64,000 nucleotides of DNA, from positions 248,001-312,000 of the forward strand of contig NZ_FNWO01000003.1 in the NCBI RefSeq assembly GCF_900108475.1. Reading direction: 5' to 3'. The translations under genes were made by a program, and so were the position numbers. Origin of the DNA: Magnetospirillum fulvum (GTDB taxonomy: Bacteria; Pseudomonadota; Alphaproteobacteria; Rhodospirillales; Magnetospirillaceae). Position 1 is the first letter of the stretch; each line of letters starts with the position of its first letter. The notes beneath the pieces are model-generated. The model worked only from the letters and a program-made list of their open reading frames with translations, ran no database searches and had not been told where the DNA came from. Positions 43,922-53,257 of this stretch are shown here, piece after piece.

Positions 43922-45906
43922 CACGCACAGACTCCGAGACGGGCGTGGGCGGCGCGCAGGGTGGCCAGCACGTCACAGCCCATAAAGATGAATTCATCGA
44001 CACCGGCGGCGGCATAATCCGCCTTGCGCTCGCCGGGATTACCGGCGAGGTACAGACACTCGGCTCCGGCCTGCTTCAACGCCTGGGCAAAGGCGACGGC
44101 GTGGCTGTCATAGAGGCCGTCGCTGCCGCACAGGGCGACGATGCGGGCCCCGCTGGCCTTGAACGCGGCGACGCAGGCGGCGGCATCGGTGAAGCCGTCA
44201 TTGCTCAACGTCTCGATCCCGCCCGCTTCGAAATAATTCTTGGCGTAGGTGGCGCGGGCGGTGTGGCTGGCGACCGGGCCGAGATTGGCCAGGAACAGAC
44301 GCGGCCAGTTGCCGGTGCGGTTGCGGAAGGATTCGGCGTCGTCGCGCAACGCCTCGAACGCTTCGCCCAGACGGTGACGGGGCAGGGGGGCGATGCTGAC
44401 CCCCGGTTCCGCCGCGCCGCCCGCTCCGGCCAGAGCTCCGGCGGCTTCGGCCCGCAGCGGCTTCAAGTCGGGCAGCGGACGCTCGACGGGACGCTCGTGC
44501 AGGTTGGGGAACTCGCTGATCCCGGTCAGCGAGTCCTTGCGCCGGGCGATGTTCTTTTCGCGCTCGGCCCAGGACAAGGCGATCCGCTCGGCCAGCGAGC
44601 CGTTGATCAGCGCGGCGGCCATCCCGCCCGCGCTTTCGATCATCTGGAACTCGGCCCAGGCGGCCTCGGCGACCTGACGGGTCAGAGTCTCGACATACCA
44701 CGAGCCGCCCGCCGGATCGATCACCTGCGACAGCGAGGATTCTTCCTTCAGCAGAATCTGGATGTTGCGGGCGATGCGGCGGGAGAAGGGGTCCGACGGC
44801 CCCAATTCGGCATCGAACGGCAACACCGCGACGCTGTCGGCCCCGCCGACACCGGCGGCGAACCCGGCGACGGTGGTCCGCAGCAGATTCACCCACGGAT
44901 CGCGCTTCGACATCATCCGGCGGCTGGTCCGAGCCAGCAGACGCATCCGCCGCGCGGGTTCAGGCGCACCGCAAGCTTCGGCGATTCTGGCCCACATCAT
45001 CCGCGCCGCGCGCAGCTTGGCGATCGAGAGGAACTGATCGCAATCGACCGACAGGGTAAAGCCGATCTGGCCAAGAGCGGTCGAGATGTCGAGACCGGCG
45101 GCGGTCATCGCCTTCAGATAGGCGGTGCCGGTCGCCATTGCGGCGGCCAGTTCCTGGGTCGTGGTCGCGCCCGCATCGTGATAGGCGCCGGTATCGATGC
45201 CGATCGCGGTGGCGTTCGGCCAGTCCCGCGCGGTGCTGGCGGCAATCTGGGCCATCCGGGACAGGCTGTCTTCGATCGTCGCGGTCAGGCGGCCTTCGGC
45301 GGCCAGCGTGCCGAGCGGGTCGATCCCGAACGAGCCTCGGGCCTGATCGGGGCGGGTGCCCCGGCTGCGCCACAGAGCGGTCAGCAATTCGGCGGCGCGG
45401 TCGGCGCTGGCCCCGGCCTCGAGCGACAGCGGGACGAATTCGAGCAGGACGCCCTTCAAGGTGCGGTCGAGATCGTCGGCACTATGGATCGCGATGCCGC
45501 CTTCGCCCCACAAAGCGGCCTCGGTGGCGCGGCCGCTGCGGGCGGCGCTGTCGAGGCGGAGATGGATCGCGGTCGCGCCGCGCATCAGATCGTCGAGGAT
45601 CGCGGAATTGGCGTCGGCGGGCAGCGCAGCGCTGTGCTCGCTGCGAATTTCCCACCCCTCGGTTCCCGCGCCCGAGGCACGGCCGCCGCGCGCGAACGGG
45701 CTGGCCCCCGGGAAACCGGACGGGTCGGTCGCGCCATCGACATCGGCGCGGGTATAGAGCGGTTGAACCACGATCCCTTCATAGAGCCGTGTCAGTAACT
45801 TCTTATCAAAGGGGGCGCCCTTCAGCGCCTTATCGACGAGCGCCAGCCACTGCGCGCGATCGGGAACGGGAAATTCGGACGCAAGCTTCAAGGAAGGGTC
45901 ACTCAT
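43921..45906 (-). CDS. mutA: methylmalonyl-CoA mutase, small subunit
   Basis: 661 residues. It shares the fold of MutB but is the non-catalytic chain. Mutase-like regions include [16 protein letters not shown] at the start of the barrel, [26 protein letters not shown] and [25 protein letters not shown]. The C-terminal domain ([17 protein letters not shown]) lacks the cobalt-ligating D-x-H-x-x-G, as expected for MutA. It forms an operon with mutB (one-base overlap). Confidence 0.93.
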   Translation of the reverse strand: MSDPSLKLASEFPVPDRAQWLALVDKALKGAPFDKKLLTRLYEGIVVQPLYTRADVDGATDPSGFPGASPFARGGRASGAGTEGWEIRSEHSAALPADANSAILDDLMRGATAIHLRLDSAARSGRATEAALWGEGGIAIHSADDLDRTLKGVLLEFVPLSLEAGASADRAAELLTALWRSRGTRPDQARGSFGIDPLGTLAAEGRLTATIEDSLSRMAQIAASTARDWPNATAIGIDTGAYHDAGATTTQELAAAMATGTAYLKAMTAAGLDISTALGQIGFTLSVDCDQFLSIAKLRAARMMWARIAEACGAPEPARRMRLLARTSRRMMSKRDPWVNLLRTTVAGFAAGVGGADSVAVLPFDAELGPSDPFSRRIARNIQILLKEESSLSQVIDPAGGSWYVETLTRQVAEAAWAEFQMIESAGGMAAALINGSLAERIALSWAEREKNIARRKDSLTGISEFPNLHERPVERPLPDLKPLRAEAAGALAGAGGAAEPGVSIAPLPRHRLGEAFEALRDDAESFRNRTGNWPRLFLANLGPVASHTARATYAKNYFEAGGIETLSNDGFTDAAACVAAFKASGARIVALCGSDGLYDSHAVAFAQALKQAGAECLYLAGNPGERKADYAAAGVDEFIFMGCDVLATLRAAHARLGVCA

Positions 45907-45962
45907 GGTCTCAACCTGATGTCAGACAACGGCGGGCACTATACGCGGAGGAACGGAGCGTA

Positions 45963-47393
45963 TCAGGCGAAAAATGAGGGTATTCGTAATGATTCCATCA
46001 TATCTTCCGCAATCATCCCCCGTCCGGCCAGCCGCCCGGCCCGAGCGTGCAGTGCAGCACCGGTCGCGGCGGCATCGAATGGTGGCAATCCCTGGGCCAG
46101 CAGCCCGCCGATGATCCCGGCCAGCACGTCTCCCGACCCGGCGGTGGCCAGATCGGGTGGGGCGTTGGTGAGGAGTCTGGCCCGTCCATCCGGGTGGGCG
46201 ATCACCGTGTCGGGGCCTTTCAGCAGCACCACCGCGCCCGCTTGTGTCGCCGCCCGGCGGGCGCGGGCCAACCGGCTTCCCTCGCCGCGGCCGAACAGGC
46301 ATTCGTACTCGCCGTCATGGGGGGTCAGCACCGCCAAGGGCGACAACGCCTTGAACAGACGGTCGGGGGCGTCGGTAAAGCTGGTCAGGGCATCGGCGTC
46401 GAGCACCGCTGGGCGAGCGGTGGCGAGAACGGCCAGGGTGCGTGCCGCCGTCGCCGCGCCGCGTCCGGCCCCGGGGCCGATCACGATCGCGTTGCGGCGG
46501 GGATCGGCCAGCAGCGCCTCGAACGGTTCCAGCGCGGCGATCAAGGTGCCCGGTTCCGTCGCCCGCAGCGAGGCCAGGGCTTCGGCGGGGGCGGCGATCG
46601 TCGCCAGCCCGGCTCCGATCCGTCGTGCCGCCAGCGCCGCCAGACGGGCCGCGCCGGTCATCGTGCTTCCGGCGATGACCAGGACATGGCCGCGCCGGTA
46701 TTTGTGGCCGTCAACCTTGGGCGCGGGGGGAGGGTGGGCGATGGCCTCGGCGGCGGGCGGCGCGATCTCGTCCAGCACCGCTTCCGGAATACCGATGTCG
46801 GCCACGACGATCTCGCCGCATTTGAGACGGCCGGGCAGCAGACAATGGCCCGGCTTCTTGCGAAAAAAGGTGACGGTGGCGAGACAGTCCACCGCCGCGC
46901 CCCTGATCTCGCCGCTGTCGCCATCGATGCCCGAGGGAACATCGACTGCGATTGTCGGCAGGCGGCGGCGGATGATCTCTTCGATCACGGCACGGGCGAC
47001 GCCCTCGAGCGGGCGGGACAGCCCGGCTCCGAACAGGGCGTCGATCACGCCCGCGCATCCGTCGAGGCTGTGCGGCGACAGCGCTTCGACCGGGCCGGTC
47101 CAGCGTGCCGCCATCCGGGCGGCATCGCCCTTGAGCGCAGAGGACTCGCCCAGCAGTGCCACCCGCACCGCCCAGCCCCGGCGGGCGAGCAGGCGGGCGG
47201 CGACAAAACCGTCGCCGCCATTGTTGCCGGGGCCGCACAGAATGGCGATCCGTCCGCGCGGCAAGCGGCGGGCGGCCTGGCGTGCCACCGCCCAACCGGC
47301 GGCCTCCATCAGCCGCTCGCCCGCGATCCCGGCAGCGATGGAGAGGGCGTCGGCACGGGCCATTTCGGCGACGGTGAGCACTTCGTGAGCCAT
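45963..47393 (-). CDS. nnr: bifunctional NAD(P)H-hydrate repair enzyme (epimerase/dehydratase)
   Basis: 476 residues. The N-terminal YjeF_N domain epimerises NAD(P)HX (AILCGPGNNGGDGFVAARLL, DALFGAGLSRPLEG). The C-terminal YjeF_C/ribokinase-like domain dehydrates S-NAD(P)HX with ADP or ATP: KYRRGHVLVIAGSTMTGAARLAA, VIGPGAGRG, VLTPHDGEY, and NAPPDLATAGSGDVLAGIIGGLLAQG (split by reading), which carries the catalytic Asp. It repairs hydrated cofactors. It is 56 bp upstream of mutA's start on the plus map and read on the same strand, and divergent from dadA. Confidence 0.94.
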   Translation of the reverse strand: MAHEVLTVAEMARADALSIAAGIAGERLMEAAGWAVARQAARRLPRGRIAILCGPGNNGGDGFVAARLLARRGWAVRVALLGESSALKGDAARMAARWTGPVEALSPHSLDGCAGVIDALFGAGLSRPLEGVARAVIEEIIRRRLPTIAVDVPSGIDGDSGEIRGAAVDCLATVTFFRKKPGHCLLPGRLKCGEIVVADIGIPEAVLDEIAPPAAEAIAHPPPAPKVDGHKYRRGHVLVIAGSTMTGAARLAALAARRIGAGLATIAAPAEALASLRATEPGTLIAALEPFEALLADPRRNAIVIGPGAGRGAATAARTLAVLATARPAVLDADALTSFTDAPDRLFKALSPLAVLTPHDGEYECLFGRGEGSRLARARRAATQAGAVVLLKGPDTVIAHPDGRARLLTNAPPDLATAGSGDVLAGIIGGLLAQGLPPFDAAATGAALHARAGRLAGRGMIAEDMMESLRIPSFFA

Positions 47394-47489
47394 GCGGGAA
47401 GCCTATCGCGGCCATGCCGCATTTGCCAAGGGCGGGTTGCTGAACTACATGCTGTAGTGTGAGCGTGTTTTCGGTAGGGAGGATTGCTG

Positions 47490-48743
47490 GTGAAGATCAT
47501 CGTCATCGGAGCCGGCGTGGTTGGGACCGCTGCCGCCTGGTATCTGACCGGGGAGGGGCACGAGGTCGAGGTTCTGGAACGGCGCGAAGCGGCCGGGCTG
47601 GAAACCAGCTTTGCCAATGGCGGGCAGATCTCGCCCTGTCATGCCGAACCGTGGGCTAATCCGACCGTGCTGCCGAAGATCCTGCACTGGCTGGGGCGCG
47701 AGGACGCCCCGCTGCTGATGCGCTGGCGGCGCTGGGATCCCGAATTATGGGCGTGGGGCTTGAGCTTCCTGGCCAATTGCACCCCCGGTCGGGCCAAGCT
47801 CAATACCGAGCGCGCCTTGCGGCTGGCGCTTTATTCGCGCCAATCCTTGCGCGATCTGCGCGACCAGACCAAGATCGCCTATGATCAGCGGACCGAAGGC
47901 ATCCTGCATATCTATCGCGATGCCCGTGAATTCGCCCATGCCAGCGCCACCGCCGGGATGATGCTCGACCACGGGCTGGAGCGGCTGGTGAAGACTCCCG
48001 CCGAATGCGCCCGGATCGAACCGGCTTTGGCCAATGTCGTCCCCGAATTGGCTGGTGGTATCTTTACCCCCGGCGACGAAAGCGGCGATGCCCACCGCTT
48101 CACCCAGGCGCTGGCTGCCCTGGCGGCGGCGCGGGGAGCGCGCTTTCGCTGGAACGTCGCGGTGCGGGGCTTGCGGCGCGACGGCGACCGCATCGGCGGA
48201 CTTGTCACCGATAGCGGGACGATCGAGGCCGATGCCTATGTGCTGGCGACCGGCTGTGTCAGCCCGGCCCTGGTCCGGCCGCTCGGGCTGCGTCTGCCAA
48301 TCGTTCCGGCCAAGGGCTATTCGATCACGGTTCCGGTCGATACCCATCTGGGCGCGCCCTCTGTCTCGATCACCGATGACGAGCACAAGATCGTCTATTC
48401 CCGCCTGGGCGAGCGGCTGCGCGTTGCCGGAACTGCGGAAATGACCGGTTTCGACCTGACCTTGACGCCGTCCCGTGTGGCGGCGATCACGGCGCGGGCG
48501 CGCGAGATGTTCCCCGAGGGCGGCGATTACAGCCGCGCCGAACCGTGGACCGGCTTGCGTCCGACCACTCCCGACGGGGTGCCGTTGATCGGGGCGACTC
48601 CGTTCCGTAATCTGTGGCTCAACACCGGTCACGGCACGCTGGGCTGGACGATGGCCTGCGGCTCGGGCCGTCTGCTGGCCGATTTGATCGCCGGACGCCG
48701 TCCCGACATCGACCCCGCCGGTTTGGGGATGGAGCGGCTGTAA
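47490..48743 (+). CDS. dadA: D-amino acid dehydrogenase
   Basis: 417 residues from GTG 47490, preceded by GGGAGGA at 6 bases, giving MKIIVIGAGVVGTAAAWYL. TTG 47484 and CTG 47487 in the same frame are less likely. FAD motif GAGVVG, then the DadA signature SFANGGQISPCHAEPWANP near residue 45, and the C-terminal GLRPTTPDGVPLIG and HGTLGWTMACGSGRLLADL. It oxidises D-amino acids (especially D-Ala) to oxo acids and passes electrons to the respiratory chain. A palindrome lies just after the stop. Confidence 0.94.
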   Translation: MKIIVIGAGVVGTAAAWYLTGEGHEVEVLERREAAGLETSFANGGQISPCHAEPWANPTVLPKILHWLGREDAPLLMRWRRWDPELWAWGLSFLANCTPGRAKLNTERALRLALYSRQSLRDLRDQTKIAYDQRTEGILHIYRDAREFAHASATAGMMLDHGLERLVKTPAECARIEPALANVVPELAGGIFTPGDESGDAHRFTQALAALAAARGARFRWNVAVRGLRRDGDRIGGLVTDSGTIEADAYVLATGCVSPALVRPLGLRLPIVPAKGYSITVPVDTHLGAPSVSITDDEHKIVYSRLGERLRVAGTAEMTGFDLTLTPSRVAAITARAREMFPEGGDYSRAEPWTGLRPTTPDGVPLIGATPFRNLWLNTGHGTLGWTMACGSGRLLADLIAGRRPDIDPAGLGMERL

Positions 48744-48751
48744 TACCTTGT

Positions 48752-48777
48752 CTCGGTGATCGGAACCGATCACCGAG
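48752..48777. other. perfect 12-bp palindrome after dadA
   Basis: CTCGGTGATCGG, AA, CCGATCACCGAG is a perfect inverted repeat starting 9 bases after the dadA stop. No T-run follows, so it is not a typical intrinsic terminator. It may act as a transcript-end hairpin or as a protein-binding site. The rest of 48744-48905 shows no gene. Confidence 0.6.
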
Positions 48778-48905
48778 GCCCTCAAACGGCGGGCGGGGAT
48801 CGAAGAAACCCTTGCCTTCCCAGGCCATAAGCCGCGCGGCCCCTTGGGCCTAGACCCAAATCCCCATGAGGTCCACTCAATTGGGATTTGGTATCAGGCC
48901 TTCCC

Positions 48906-49823
48906 CTACATCAGGCAGGATTCGACCGGCTGGAGCATCTCCGGCAGGTCGGTATCGCCCAGGGCGTCGCGCAGGTCGATCTCGATCCGGCGCGAGATCG
49001 CGTCCAGCGGCAGATTGTTGGGCAGCATCCCGAACGGGTCTTCGATTTCGTCGGCGATCGTGTCCAGGCCGAAGAAGGTGTAGGAGATCAGCCCGACCAC
49101 CACCGGGGTGGCAAAGCCGATCGTATCGACCAGACCGAACGGCAGCATCAGGCAGTACATATGCGCCGTCCGATGCAACAGCAGGGTATAGGAGAACGGC
49201 AGCGGGGTGCCGCTGATCCGCTCGCACCCGGCCTGGACTCCGGCCAACGCGGTGACGTTCTGTTCGATGGTGGCGGCGATCATCGGATCGACCCGCCCCG
49301 CCGCGGCGGCCTTGGCCAGATCGGCGCTGACGGCGGCCAGGATGCGGTTGGACGGATTGACCGAGCCCAGCACGGCCGCGCGTTCCTGTTCCGGTAGAAA
49401 GGCGGCGCTGTCGCGATCCTCGCTGCCGCGCAGGGCGTGGCGCAGGGAATGGGTGAAGGCGACGATCCGCCGCACCTGGATTGCGGCGAGGTCGTCGCCG
49501 TCGCGCGGGCGGATATGGGTCAAGCACAGTCGGGCCAGCGTGCGGGCGTGGATGACCAGATCGCCCCATTGCTTGCGGCCTTCCCACCAGCGGTCATAGG
49601 TCGCGCTGTTGCGAAAGCCGAGGAAGATCGCCAGGGCGAGACCGATCAGGCTGAACGGAATCGGGGTCAGGGTGATCTTGGTGTCGAACACCCGTCCATG
49701 CAGGATCGTGACGCCGATTGCGATGCAGACGGTGGTCGTCACTTCCCATTTGATGCGATGAAGGATCGAGCCGCGCACGGCGAAGAACAGACGCCAGGCG
49801 GCGGGGCGGTCTCTGATGATCAT
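48906..49823 (-). CDS. bestrophin-like (YneE/RFP-TM) channel protein
   Basis: 305 residues. The family pattern is visible: IIRDRPAAWRLFFAVRGSILHRI at the N-terminus, membrane segments near 30-70 (TTTVCIAIGVTILHG and PFSLIGLALAIFLGFRNSATYDRWWEGRKQWG, split by reading), and PVVVGLISYTFFGLDTIADEIEDPFG near 255. The last is the bestrophin calcium-clasp-like acidic region (EIEDPFG). Bacterial members form pentameric ion channels in the inner membrane. Physiological role is unknown. Confidence 0.9.
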   Translation of the reverse strand: MIIRDRPAAWRLFFAVRGSILHRIKWEVTTTVCIAIGVTILHGRVFDTKITLTPIPFSLIGLALAIFLGFRNSATYDRWWEGRKQWGDLVIHARTLARLCLTHIRPRDGDDLAAIQVRRIVAFTHSLRHALRGSEDRDSAAFLPEQERAAVLGSVNPSNRILAAVSADLAKAAAAGRVDPMIAATIEQNVTALAGVQAGCERISGTPLPFSYTLLLHRTAHMYCLMLPFGLVDTIGFATPVVVGLISYTFFGLDTIADEIEDPFGMLPNNLPLDAISRRIEIDLRDALGDTDLPEMLQPVESCLM

Positions 49824-49952
49824 GACGGGGACGTCCGGGGCAGGGGGGAAGCCTGTCGTCCCTTATAGCCGATTCGTCGCCGCGAAGGGGGGCGACAAAA
49901 ATCGCTTTACCGGATCGGGGAATGCGGTCCTTCCGGATCGGAAGGGGAGGAA

Positions 49953-50027
49953 TGGTGGGCGCGACAGGGATTGAACCTGTGACCCTTCGCGTGTGAAGCG
50001 AATGCTCTCCCGCTGAGCTACGCGCCC
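49953..50027 (-). tRNA. tRNA-Val (anticodon CAC)
   Basis: Read on the minus strand: acceptor GGGCGCG pairs with CGCGCCC, discriminator A, with CCA encoded. D arm GCTC...GAGC; anticodon stem TTCGC/GCGAA with loop TTCACAC, so anticodon CAC (reads GUG); T arm ACAGG-TTCAATC-CCTGT. All four stems pair well. Confidence 0.97.
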
Positions 50028-50154
50028 TTAAAAACCATTTCCTGCGGGCCGCTCCGGTGTCTGTCTGGGGGGCTGCCCCAGCGGCTCCGGTGCGGAGGCC
50101 GACCTTCTACCCAATTCCGTGAGGCGATGCAACGGCTAAATCGGAGGAGGGCGA

Positions 50155-52638
50155 TCACTTTCGTTTCGCCAGCACCGGCGGCGGCTCCCCGCTCAGCAGA
50201 AAGGCGGTGATTTCGGTCGCCGTCGCCGGGTGGGCGAACAAAAAGCCCTGGAGCATGTCACACTCGAAGCCGGTCATCGTCGTCAGTTGCTCGACCGTCT
50301 CGATCCCCGGCGCGACCACCCGGATGTGCAGGCCGTGGGCGACCGCGACGATGGCCTGGATCACTTCGGCGTTGCCCGAACTGTCGGCGGGATTGCGGAC
50401 CAGATCCTGGCTGATCTTCAGGGTGTCGGTCTGCACCTGCCGCAACAGGCTGAACGAGGAATGGCCCGAGCCGAAATCGTCGATCGCGATGCTGATGCCC
50501 AAGGTCTTCAGACGGGCGAACTGGGCGTCGGTATCGGCTTCCCGCTCGGTCAGGCAGGATTCGGGCAGATCGATTTCGAACATCGCTGCGGGCAGGTCGC
50601 TCGCGGCCAGTGCCGCCTGGATATCGCTGGCTAGGTCGGGGGCGTGGAACTGGCGTGGCGACAGATTGAGGCTGACCCGGGGCGGGGCGATGCCCCGGTC
50701 CAGCCAGACCCGGGCCTGTCGGCAGGCGGAGTCCAGCGCCAGACGGCCAATCGGCAGGATCAGCCCGGTTTCCTCGGCCAGCGGCAGGAAATGGTCGGGC
50801 GCCATCAGGCCGATTTCGGGGTGATGCCAGCGCAGCAGGGCTTCGAGGGCGACGACCCGGCCGGTGGCGGCGGCGAAGACCGGCTGGTAATAAAGCTCGA
50901 ACTCGTTGCGCTCGACGGCAAGGCGGAGCGAGTTTTCCAGTCCCAGCCGCTCGAACGCCTGGGCATAGACCGATTCGGAATGGAAGCGGCAGGCGTTGCG
51001 GCCCTGATTCTTCGCCTGATACATCGCGGCGTCGGCCAGTTTGATCAGGGTCTGAGGATCTTCGGCATCGGTGGGATAGAGGGCGACGCCGATCGACGAA
51101 CTGATCCGCGCCTCGTGCCCCTGAAGATCGAACGGTTCGGCCATCAGCGACAGGATTTTCTGGGCGACGACGGCGCTGTCCCTGGCCTCGGTGATGTCTT
51201 CGAGGATCACGGTGAATTCGTCCCCGGCCAGCCGGGCGATGGTGTCGCCCTGGCGGACGCACGACGACAGGCGGTCGGCCACCTGCTGCAACAGGCAGTC
51301 CCCGGCAAGGTGGCCCAGCGTGTCGTTGACCTGCTTGAAATGGTCTAGGTCGATGAACAGCAGGGTCACGATCGAGTGGTTGCGGTGAGCGCGGGTCAGC
51401 GCCCGCGACAGCCGCTCCTGGAACAAGGTGCGGTTGGGCAGCCGGGTCAGCGGGTCGTGGTTGGCCTGATAGCTGAGCCGCTCCTCGTCTTCCTTGCGCG
51501 AGGTGATGTCGGAGAACACCGCGACGTAATGGGTGAGCTGCTCGCGCTCGTCGCGGACTTCGGCGATATTCAGCCACTCGGCGAACATTTCGCCGGTCTT
51601 GCGCCGGTTCCACATCTCGCCCTGCCAGCGCCCGGTCCGGGTCAGACTCTCGTTCATCCGCTCGTAGAAATCGGGCGGGTGACGGCCCGAGGACAAGATG
51701 CGCGGAGTCTTGCCCAGCACGTCCTCGGGAGTATAGCCGGTCAGCACGGTAAAAGCGGGGTTGACGTGGATGATCCGCCGCCGGTTGTCGGTGACGAACA
51801 ATCCCTCGCCGGTATTCTCGAACACCGTCGCGGCGAGGCGCATGTGATCTTCAAGACGCTTGGTTTCGGTCACATCCTCGACCACCGCGACAGCGCGATG
51901 CAGCCGACCGGCTTCGGCTTCGCGGATCGGGGTCACGGTCAGGCGACCCCAGCGCACCGAACCGTCGCGGTTGAGATAGCGCTTGGTGATGTCGCAACTG
52001 TCGATCTCGCCGCCGATCACTTGGCGGTAGAGTTGGGTGACGGCGTCGCGGTCGTCGGGGTGCGAGATGTCGCGAAAGGTCATCCGGTGCAACTCGGATT
52101 CGCTATAGCCGACCATCGCGCAGAAGGCAGGATTGCAATGCAGGTAATGCCCCCCGGCATCGGTCAGGATCACGCCCGCTCCGGCATTCTCGAACAGGGC
52201 GCGGAACCGCGCCTCGCTTTCGCGCAGGGCGGCGTCGGCGCGCGAGCGGCCGATCGCATAGCGGATCGCGCGGCGCACCAATTCGCCCTCGCCCTGGCCC
52301 TTGACCAGATAATCCTGCGCTCCCTGCCGCAGCGCTTCGAGCGCCAGTCCCTCGTCGATGGTGCCGGTCAGCACCACCACCGGCAACAGCGGCGCGGCCA
52401 GCCGCAATTGCGCCAGACCGCCCAGCCCGATCGAATCCGGCAGCGACAGATCGAGCAGCACGACATCGACCGTATGTGTCTTCAGGAAATCGAGCGCTTC
52501 GGACAGATAGCTGACGCAGGTGACCGCGAAGGGGCGGACCCGATCCTCTTCCAGATAGGCCTGGACCAGACGCGCATCGCCGGGATTGTCCTCGATGACC
52601 AGGACTGACAGCAGCGACGGAAGGGCGGGTGGGGCCAT
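50155..52638 (-). CDS. REC-PAS-PAS-GGDEF-EAL protein (c-di-GMP signalling)
   Basis: 827 residues. Receiver at 1-130 with phosphoacceptor Asp in VVLLDLSLPDS and switch Lys in DYLVKGQ. PAS domains follow at about 145-265 and 270-390 (VFENTGEGLFVTDNRRRIIHV). GGDEF has HDPLTRLPNRTLF and LARLAGDEFTVIL, an active-type AGDEF. The EAL domain begins ALEALLRWHHPE and has the Asn motif SLNLSPRQF and AIDDFGSGHSSFSLL. Two conserved stretches are altered: LKISQDLV (usual LKIDxxFV) and VVAPGIETVEQ (usual VVAEGVET). So the cyclase side looks intact while the phosphodiesterase side may be impaired. It starts 13 bp after the upstream receiver gene. Confidence 0.93.
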   Translation of the reverse strand: MAPPALPSLLSVLVIEDNPGDARLVQAYLEEDRVRPFAVTCVSYLSEALDFLKTHTVDVVLLDLSLPDSIGLGGLAQLRLAAPLLPVVVLTGTIDEGLALEALRQGAQDYLVKGQGEGELVRRAIRYAIGRSRADAALRESEARFRALFENAGAGVILTDAGGHYLHCNPAFCAMVGYSESELHRMTFRDISHPDDRDAVTQLYRQVIGGEIDSCDITKRYLNRDGSVRWGRLTVTPIREAEAGRLHRAVAVVEDVTETKRLEDHMRLAATVFENTGEGLFVTDNRRRIIHVNPAFTVLTGYTPEDVLGKTPRILSSGRHPPDFYERMNESLTRTGRWQGEMWNRRKTGEMFAEWLNIAEVRDEREQLTHYVAVFSDITSRKEDEERLSYQANHDPLTRLPNRTLFQERLSRALTRAHRNHSIVTLLFIDLDHFKQVNDTLGHLAGDCLLQQVADRLSSCVRQGDTIARLAGDEFTVILEDITEARDSAVVAQKILSLMAEPFDLQGHEARISSSIGVALYPTDAEDPQTLIKLADAAMYQAKNQGRNACRFHSESVYAQAFERLGLENSLRLAVERNEFELYYQPVFAAATGRVVALEALLRWHHPEIGLMAPDHFLPLAEETGLILPIGRLALDSACRQARVWLDRGIAPPRVSLNLSPRQFHAPDLASDIQAALAASDLPAAMFEIDLPESCLTEREADTDAQFARLKTLGISIAIDDFGSGHSSFSLLRQVQTDTLKISQDLVRNPADSSGNAEVIQAIVAVAHGLHIRVVAPGIETVEQLTTMTGFECDMLQGFLFAHPATATEITAFLLSGEPPPVLAKRK

Positions 52639-52651
52639 GGCGCGGAGCCGG

Positions 52652-53098
52652 TCAGCGCGGCGGCAGCGTCACCACCGAGCACCAATATTCTTCGATCGAG
52701 CGTACCACCGAGATAAAACGATCGAGGTCAACCGGCTTGGTGATGTAGCAATTGGCATGGAGATCGTAGCTGCGCAAAATGTCCTGACCGGCCTGCGAGG
52801 TGGTCAGGACCACCACCGGAATGCGGCGGAGTTCGGGGTCTTCCTTCATCTCGGCCAGAACCTGCCGCCCATCCTTGCGGGGCAAATTGAGGTCGAGCAG
52901 GACAAGATCGGGACGGGGGGAATCGGCGTAAACGCCTTCGTGCCGCAGATAGGCCATCGCCTCGACGCCATCGACCACGACCTTCAAACGGCTGGTCATC
53001 CGCCCTTCCTTCAGAGCCTCCTGAGCCAGACGGGCGTCGCCGGGATTGTCCTCGACCAGAAGAATGTCAAAGGTTTCGGGTGCGTTCCGTTGACTCAA
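52652..53098 (-). CDS. single-domain response regulator (Rcp1-like)
   Basis: 148 residues. The acidic pair is in [17 protein letters not shown], the phosphoacceptor Asp in [13 protein letters not shown], Thr in VVVLTTSQ and Lys in CYITKPVDL. The extra loop after beta-4 and the overall pattern match Rcp1-like regulators, which often partner with phytochrome or PAS histidine kinases. There is no output domain, so it probably passes phosphate on or acts by protein contact. It lies between the Gph-Hpt fusion gene and the REC-GGDEF-EAL gene on the same strand. Confidence 0.92.
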   Translation of the reverse strand: MSQRNAPETFDILLVEDNPGDARLAQEALKEGRMTSRLKVVVDGVEAMAYLRHEGVYADSPRPDLVLLDLNLPRKDGRQVLAEMKEDPELRRIPVVVLTTSQAGQDILRSYDLHANCYITKPVDLDRFISVVRSIEEYWCSVVTLPPR

Positions 53099-53257
53099 AT
53101 GCTCTCTCCCCGTCCTGCGCGAAAATATCCATTTGGACTATAATATAAGGCAGGGTCGGTTGGAACCCGCGTTGCCATCGCCCAAGGACGCCCGGCATCC
53201 CTCCATCCGACCGGTCGGGAGGGATTAGAAATAATCTGGACGAAATCAATTGTAGCG

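Noticed and set aside
43921-45906. Cobalamin riboswitch upstream of mutAB
   Set aside because: The 56-base spacer upstream of mutA is too short and shows no B12-box.
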